Shown one piece after another: positions 59,261 to 64,000 of a stretch of DNA of 64,000 bases (its first letter is position 1; each line of letters opens with the position of its first letter). The notes beneath the pieces are model-generated. The model was not told the origin of the DNA and ran no database searches. It was given only the letters and a program-made list of their open reading frames with translations. The DNA comes from Metarhizobium sp964253915 (lineage in GTDB: Bacteria > Pseudomonadota > Alphaproteobacteria > Rhizobiales > Rhizobiaceae). Made by a program: the position numbers and the translations under genes. The stretch covers positions 434,001 to 498,000 of the forward strand of contig NZ_CAXUSG020000002.1 of assembly GCF_964253915.1 (NCBI RefSeq). The letters run 5' to 3'.

Positions 59261-60256
59261 GTGACGGAAGAGGTGGAACTCGAACTGGCGGATGCGCAAT
59301 CCCTGACGCTCCGCGCCTGCCTCGGCGCCGGCGCCAATCCGGCAAGCGCCCGCTCGCTCGCCGATGCCACCCTGTCGGCGGCACGGTTCGGCCCGGCCGC
59401 CGTCGGGTTTCCGCATCTGGTGGATTACCTCAACAGTTTTCGCGAGGGGCGCATCAATGGCGATCCGACGCCGACCCTTAAGCGCCCCTTCCCTGCCTAT
59501 CTCGCATCCGATGCCGACCGCGGCATCGCGCAACTCGGCTTCGACATCGCTTTCGCCGATCTCGTCGCCACCGGGCGCCAGATGGGGATCGCGCTCTTCA
59601 CCCAGAAAAACAGCTACACCACCGGCGAGCTCGGCTATTACGTGCGCCGGCTGGCAAACGAGGGGCTCGTGGGGCTGGCGGTGACCAATGCGAACGCCAT
59701 GGTCGCGCCGAAGGCGGGCGGGCCGGCCGTCTACAGCACCAATCCGCTGGCGTTCGGCTTCCCGCTGGGCGACGATGCGCCGCCCCTGGTCATCGATCAG
59801 TCTGCCAGCGCCACGGCCTATGTCAACATCGTCGCCGCCGCCGGGGAAGGCCGCCCGATCCCCGAGGGCTGGGCCGTGGATGCCGCCGGCGCCGATACGC
59901 GGGATGCGCAGGAGGCGCTTGCCGGCGCGTTGCTGCCGTTCGGCGGACGAAAGGGGGCGAACATCGCCCTGCTCGTGGAAATGCTGTCCGCTGGCCTGTC
60001 CGGCGGAGCATGGTCTCTGGATGCACCCAGTTTCATGGCGGGCGACGCCTGCCCGGCCGTCGGGCTGACCGTCCTTGCCATCATGCCCGGCCCGGCTGGC
60101 GGCGACCATGTGAGCCGTGCCCGCGAGCAGGCGCGGCGGCTGCAGGAATACGGCGTCCACGTGCCCGGCGTCAGCGGCAAGGCGCGGGCTGCTTTGCCGC
60201 AGACCGTGCGGATGTCGCGCGGCGTCCATGACGCACTCCGCCGTTTCGCATCCTGA
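59261..60256 (+). CDS. Malate/L-lactate dehydrogenase family (Ldh_2) oxidoreductase, 331 aa
   Basis: Member of the family that includes ureidoglycolate and delta1-piperideine/pyrroline-2-carboxylate reductases. YSTNPLAFGFP, NANAMVAPKAGG, LLPFGGRKGANIALLVEMLS and DAPSFMAGD are family segments. The N-terminal stretch that usually carries an R-G-H-x-S-H-G motif reads RFGPAAVGF, without a histidine, so the reaction may be unusual. A GTG start at 59261 is 1 bp after the preceding stop, with GGAG 8 nt upstream. Last gene of the operon. An imine reductase role fits the ProC-like and betaine genes (inference). Confidence 0.8.
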   Translation: MTEEVELELADAQSLTLRACLGAGANPASARSLADATLSAARFGPAAVGFPHLVDYLNSFREGRINGDPTPTLKRPFPAYLASDADRGIAQLGFDIAFADLVATGRQMGIALFTQKNSYTTGELGYYVRRLANEGLVGLAVTNANAMVAPKAGGPAVYSTNPLAFGFPLGDDAPPLVIDQSASATAYVNIVAAAGEGRPIPEGWAVDAAGADTRDAQEALAGALLPFGGRKGANIALLVEMLSAGLSGGAWSLDAPSFMAGDACPAVGLTVLAIMPGPAGGDHVSRAREQARRLQEYGVHVPGVSGKARAALPQTVRMSRGVHDALRRFAS

Positions 60257-60418
60257 AGCAACAGGCCTCAGGACAACGGCAAGGCTCGTCAAGCAAGGGA
60301 TTTTCCTAACCAGCGCTGAACCAAACACTTATGTCGGCATTCCCGGCTTTCCGTTACATCGATTCAAGGACGTCGGCCGAAGGGCTGGTCTTCGAATGAA
60401 ACACGAGGGGGATGCCGC

Positions 60419-61645
60419 ATGTCGATTGAAAGAGTGGATACGCTTGTCGTTGGCGCCGGCCAGGCAGGTGTGGCGATGAGCGAACATCTCGGCAAGCAGG
60501 GCATCTCTCACATCGTCCTGGAACGCAGCCGCATTGCCGAGGCGTGGCGGACCGCCCGCTGGGACTCTCTCGTCGCCAACGGCCCTGCCTGGCACGACCG
60601 CTTTCCCAACATGACCTTTCCACATATCGACGGCGATGCCTTCGCGCCGAAGGAGCAGGTTGCCGACTATTTTGTCGAATACGCCAGGCGCATCGACGCC
60701 CCGATCCGCTGCGGCGTCGAGGTCAGGACGGTCAAGCGCAACTCCGATGGCATGCGGTTCCGCATCGAAACCTCCGACGGGGTGTTCGAGGCGAACAATG
60801 TCGTCGCCGCCACCGGCCCGTTCCAGAAGCCGGTGTTTCCGCAGATCGTGCCGAAGACCGAGGGCATCGACCAGATCCATTCCCACGCCTATCGCAATCC
60901 CGATCAGCTGCGCGAAGGCGCGGTCCTCGTCGTCGGCGCCGGGTCGTCGGGCACGCAGATCGCCGAGGAGCTGCTGCGGTCGGGACGGCGGGTCTTTCTT
61001 TCGGTCGGCCCGCATCACCGCCCGCCGCGGCGCTATCGCGGCAAGGATTTCTGCTGGTGGCTGGGCGTGCTGGGCATCTGGGACCTGAAAGTTCCTGCCC
61101 CCAATACCGAGCACGTCACCATCGCCGTCAGCGGTGCCGATGGTGGCAAGACGGTCGATTTTCGCCGGCTTGCCGACCGTGGCATGACGCTGGTGGGCAT
61201 GGCCAAGGGTTATCTCGACGGCACGCTGCAGTTCGCCGGCGACCTCAGGGACAATATCGCGCTCGGCGACCGGAACTATCTCGACCTGCTCGACCGGGCC
61301 GATGATTACGCCACGCAGAACGGGCTCGATTTCCCCGAGGAACCCGAGGCGCGCGAATTCATCGCCGAGCCGGATTGTGTCGCCAATCCCCTGCTGTCCA
61401 TCAATCTCCAGGAGCAGGGCATCACCACGATCATCTGGGCGACCGGCTATTCCTTCGACTTCAGCTGGATCCATCTCGACGCTTTCGACAACAACGGCCG
61501 CCCGGTGCACGAGCGCGGCATCTCCAGGGTTCCGGGGCTGTTCTTCCTCGGCCTGCCCTGGCTGTCGCGGCGTGCATCGTCCTTCATCTGGGGCGTCTGG
61601 CATGATGCCGCGCATCTGGCCGAGCAGATCGCCGATGGGAAATGA
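60419..61645 (+). CDS. Flavin-dependent monooxygenase (NAD(P)/FAD), 408 aa
   Basis: Two dinucleotide folds: VVGAGQAGVAMSEHLG at the N-terminus (FAD) and VVGAGSSGTQIAEELL near residue 175 (NADPH). The region after (FRRLADRGMTLVGMAKGYLD, TTIIWATGYSFDF) matches CzcO/YhiN-like flavin monooxygenases. Soluble. 162 bp downstream of the betaine operon with its own start region; may be independent. The substrate could be an amine or a ketone. Confidence 0.85.
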   Translation: MSIERVDTLVVGAGQAGVAMSEHLGKQGISHIVLERSRIAEAWRTARWDSLVANGPAWHDRFPNMTFPHIDGDAFAPKEQVADYFVEYARRIDAPIRCGVEVRTVKRNSDGMRFRIETSDGVFEANNVVAATGPFQKPVFPQIVPKTEGIDQIHSHAYRNPDQLREGAVLVVGAGSSGTQIAEELLRSGRRVFLSVGPHHRPPRRYRGKDFCWWLGVLGIWDLKVPAPNTEHVTIAVSGADGGKTVDFRRLADRGMTLVGMAKGYLDGTLQFAGDLRDNIALGDRNYLDLLDRADDYATQNGLDFPEEPEAREFIAEPDCVANPLLSINLQEQGITTIIWATGYSFDFSWIHLDAFDNNGRPVHERGISRVPGLFFLGLPWLSRRASSFIWGVWHDAAHLAEQIADGK

Positions 61646-61781
61646 AGAAGGACAATGACGACGGAAATCCCTCTGGCGCCGAAAGCCAGTCGCGGCTTAT
61701 TCCGCTGGCACGGGGGAGACGGACATTTCGCTCCGCGCGCCCTCTCTGTATCCTGACGATGAGGGCAACAGGAATACAGAC

Positions 61782-62744
61782 ATGATCTTGCGATTCACCA
61801 TTCGGCAATTGGAGTATCTGGTGGCGGTCGGCGACTACGGTTCGGTGACCGAGGCCGCGGAACGCGTCAACGTCTCCGCGCCATCGATCTCGGCGGCCAT
61901 TTCGCAGCTCGAGCGCGAATTCGGCATCACGCTGTTTGTCCGCCGCCATGCGCATGGCCTGTCGCTGACGCAGGCCGGGCACAACTTCGTCGCCCAGGCG
62001 CGGCAGATCCTGCGCGAAGCCCACAAGCTCAATGCCTTGTCGAACGAGCTCACCGGCCAGGTTCGCGGCCCCCTGCACGTCGCCTGCCTCGTCACTTTTG
62101 CCCAGACAGTGATTCCGACGTTGCGCCGCGGTTTTTCCGACGCCTATCCGGATGTCGAGTTCTTCCAGTACGAACGCGACCATGCCCGCATCCTCGAAGG
62201 CCTGCGCATGGCGCGCTTCGACATCGCACTGAGCTACGACCTCGACGTGCCCCCCGACATGGAATTCCACGAGTTGGCGGTCCTGCCGCCCTATGCCGTT
62301 CTTCCCGAGGATCATGCGCTCGCCAGCCGCAAGGAAATCTCGGTGCAGGAGCTTGCGCCCTATCCGATGATCCTGCTCGACCTGCCGCACAGCGCCGCCT
62401 ATTTCCTTTCCTTCTTCCGCGATGCGGATCTTCAGCCGCGCATCATCGAGCGCACGCGCGACATGTCGGTGATGCGTGCCATGGTCGCCAACCATTTCGG
62501 TTATTCGATCGCCAACATCAGGCCCGTCTCGTCGCATGTCCCCAGCGGCGAGAGACTGGCTTTCGTTCCGCTTTCGGGCGGCCTGCGCCCCATGCGCATG
62601 GGCGTCGTCGCCATGCGCGGCCTCAGCTCGCCCCTGGTGGTGCGGCGATTCATCGATTTCTGCACCGAAAAACTCCGCACCATGAGCGGCATGCAACTCC
62701 CCACCATCGACGAACAGCGACAAGAAGAGAAAGGCAGTCCATGA
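61782..62744 (+). CDS. LysR-family regulator, 320 aa
   Basis: HTH GSVTEAAERVNVSAPSISAA and effector-binding domain (LHVACLVTFAQTVIPTLRRG). The Shine-Dalgarno AGGA (61771-61774 region) falls in the 3' arm of an imperfect inverted repeat (61746-61779). Overlaps the aldehyde dehydrogenase by 4 bp, so the regulator and enzyme share a transcript, unusual for LysR. Confidence 0.9.
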   Translation: MILRFTIRQLEYLVAVGDYGSVTEAAERVNVSAPSISAAISQLEREFGITLFVRRHAHGLSLTQAGHNFVAQARQILREAHKLNALSNELTGQVRGPLHVACLVTFAQTVIPTLRRGFSDAYPDVEFFQYERDHARILEGLRMARFDIALSYDLDVPPDMEFHELAVLPPYAVLPEDHALASRKEISVQELAPYPMILLDLPHSAAYFLSFFRDADLQPRIIERTRDMSVMRAMVANHFGYSIANIRPVSSHVPSGERLAFVPLSGGLRPMRMGVVAMRGLSSPLVVRRFIDFCTEKLRTMSGMQLPTIDEQRQEEKGSP

Positions 62745-64000
62745 CGCCCTCGACGCCCGACTGGCGCGCCCGCGCAGCACAGCTGAAATTCCGCAACGGC
62801 CTTTATATCGACGGCGGCTTTCGCGAGGCGGCCAAAGGCGGGCGGTTCGAAACCGTCAATCCCGCCAATGCCCAAATTCTGACCGACGTCGCACGCGCGA
62901 CAGCGGAGGATGTGGATATCGCCGTCGCCGCGGCGCGCCGCGCCTTCAACGACCGGCGCTGGTCGGGCAAGTCGCCGTCCGAACGCAAGGAGGTGCTGCT
63001 GCGGCTTGCCGCCCTCATCCGCGACAACATTCCCGAACTGGCGCTGCTGGAAACGCTCGATGTCGGCAAGCCCATCAGCGACAGTTCGACCATCGACGCG
63101 CCCGGCTCGGCGCATTTCTTCCAGTGGCATGCCGAGGCGATCGACAAGATCTACGATGAAATCGCCCCTGCCGGCCCCGGCGACCTCGCCATGATCCGCC
63201 GCGTGCCGCTCGGGGTCATCGGCGCCGTCGTGCCATGGAATTTCCCGCTCGACATGGCGACATGGAAACTCGCGCCGGCGCTTGCCACCGGCAACTCCGT
63301 CGTGCTGAAGCCCGCGGAACAATCGCCGCTCTCCGCCCTGATGCTGGCGGAACTTGCCTCCGAGGCCGGTCTGCCGGATGGCGTGCTGAACGTCGTGCCG
63401 GGTTTCGGCGAGGATGCCGGGCGGGCGCTCGGCCTGCATCCGGATGTCGACGCCCTCGTCTTCACCGGCTCGACCAAGGTCGGCAAGCTGTTCATGACCT
63501 ATGCCGGGCAGAGCAACATGAAACAGGTCTGGCCGGAGACCGGCGGCAAATCGCCCAACCTCATCTTCGCCGACGCCGACCTCGACAAGGCGGCCGAAAT
63601 GGCGGCCTTCGGCATCCTGTTCAATTCCGGCGAGGTTTGCTCGGCCAATTCGCGCCTGTTGGTGCATCGTTCGGTGCAGCAGGAGTTTACAGAGAAGGTG
63701 ATTGCGGCCACGGCCGCCTGGCCGCTCGGCGACCCGCTGGACACCGCCACCCGCATGGGTCCGCTGGTCGAGAAGGCGCATGCCGACCGGGTGGCGAACT
63801 ACATCGCCGTCGGCCGCACCGAAGGTAGGCTTGTCCACGGCGGCGAGCGGGAGACCCGGGATGGCTCCAATTGCTACATCCAGCCGACCGTCTTCAACGA
63901 CGTGCCTGCGGATGCCCGCATTGCCCGCGAGGAAATCTTCGGCCCGGTGCTTGCCGTCACTCCCTTCGACAGCGACGAGGAAGCGCTGCGCATTGCCAAC
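62741..64000 (+). CDS. Aldehyde dehydrogenase (PuuC/gamma-glutamyl-aminobutyraldehyde DH-like), 3' end outside window
   Basis: NAD-dependent aldehyde dehydrogenase; about 420 residues seen. Motifs: VVPWNFPLDMATWKLAPALA, VFTGSTKVGK, base Glu in PETGGKSPN, nucleophile Cys in GEVCSANSR, EEIFGPVLAVTPF at the edge. Closest recognised pattern is PuuC-type, oxidising aminoaldehydes from polyamines or betaine-like compounds. Start ATG at 62741 overlaps the LysR stop. Confidence 0.88.
   Translation, partial: MTPSTPDWRARAAQLKFRNGLYIDGGFREAAKGGRFETVNPANAQILTDVARATAEDVDIAVAAARRAFNDRRWSGKSPSERKEVLLRLAALIRDNIPELALLETLDVGKPISDSSTIDAPGSAHFFQWHAEAIDKIYDEIAPAGPGDLAMIRRVPLGVIGAVVPWNFPLDMATWKLAPALATGNSVVLKPAEQSPLSALMLAELASEAGLPDGVLNVVPGFGEDAGRALGLHPDVDALVFTGSTKVGKLFMTYAGQSNMKQVWPETGGKSPNLIFADADLDKAAEMAAFGILFNSGEVCSANSRLLVHRSVQQEFTEKVIAATAAWPLGDPLDTATRMGPLVEKAHADRVANYIAVGRTEGRLVHGGERETRDGSNCYIQPTVFNDVPADARIAREEIFGPVLAVTPFDSDEEALRIAN

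Noticed and set aside
57157..59370. 737-residue open frame antisense to the second DgcA-like flavoprotein
   Set aside because: The plus-strand protein has FMN, Fe-S and FAD motifs. The antisense frame lacks any domain.
1..64000. CRISPR arrays, tRNA or rRNA genes, IS elements, prophage
   Set aside because: No regularly spaced repeats, no tRNA or rRNA-like sequence recognised by eye, no transposase or integrase motifs.

Overview
The window looks like chromosome or large-replicon DNA of a Rhizobiaceae-type alphaproteobacterium (Rhizobium, Ensifer, Agrobacterium or Shinella group). The reasons are high GC with many long antisense shadow ORFs, very dense catabolic ABC-transporter and oxidoreductase operons each with a LysR or TetR regulator, an nnrS/nnrU denitrification-accessory block, glycine-betaine type Rieske and flavoprotein demethylases, and two short palindromic intergenic repeats of the kind common in rhizobia (a RIME-like element at 49660-49764 and an AGCAATTCC palindrome at 30625-30670). 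Assignment is by family recognition only; no database search was run. I saw no rRNA, tRNA, CRISPR array, insertion sequence or phage genes.

Layout. (1) 1-6700: peptide or D-amino-acid scavenging. It holds a family-5 peptide-binding protein (cut by the window edge), a YtcJ-type amidohydrolase, a LysR regulator, an M55 D-aminopeptidase, a P1/DmpA aminopeptidase and a D-amino acid aminotransferase. Two similar 45-53 bp regulatory blocks (2781-2833 and 6642-6694) tie both minus-strand operons to the LysR protein. (2) 6820-7665: an unrecognised secreted protein. (3) 7741-26004: a large, apparently uncharacterised catabolic regulon. It contains an RbsABC-like importer, Zn-alcohol, aldehyde and GMC dehydrogenases, two aldo/keto reductases, a family I CoA-transferase, enoyl-CoA hydratase, acyl-CoA dehydrogenase, SDR, a DUF993 DHDPS-like aldolase and a TIM-barrel isomerase. 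Three start regions carry GTAACTA-NN-TAGTTAC-like palindromes (11696, 15332, 25193) and a fourth a weak copy (11802). A TetR gene sits next to the transporter operon.

(4) 26021-33064: a nitric-oxide/denitrification accessory block. It has a Dnr/NnrR-like Crp/Fnr regulator, nnrS, a DUF59 protein, two DUF2249 proteins, a polytopic membrane protein, a small membrane protein and nnrU, with TTG-N8-CAA boxes. A decayed C-terminal fragment of norD lies in the middle, so a nor operon was probably lost here. (5) 33127-41482: a LysR gene, three cyclic-di-GMP proteins (PAS-GGEEF, GAF-GGDEF, GGDEF-EAL), a small molybdopterin-domain-like secreted protein and two L,D-transpeptidase-family lipoproteins. (6) 41655-46179: iron/heme acquisition (siderophore-interacting reductase, heme TonB receptor, HmuT-like binding protein).

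(7) 46207-60256: betaine transport and demethylation. A LysR gene is divergent from gbcA-gbcB, followed by a frameshifted gfa, a DgcA/StcD-like flavoprotein, a TetR gene with two operator copies, then an operon of a ProC-like reductase, a betaine ABC transporter, a second DgcA-like flavoprotein and an Ldh2-family oxidoreductase lacking the usual catalytic histidine motif. (8) 60419-64000: a flavin monooxygenase, and a LysR gene overlapping a PuuC-like aldehyde dehydrogenase that runs off the window.
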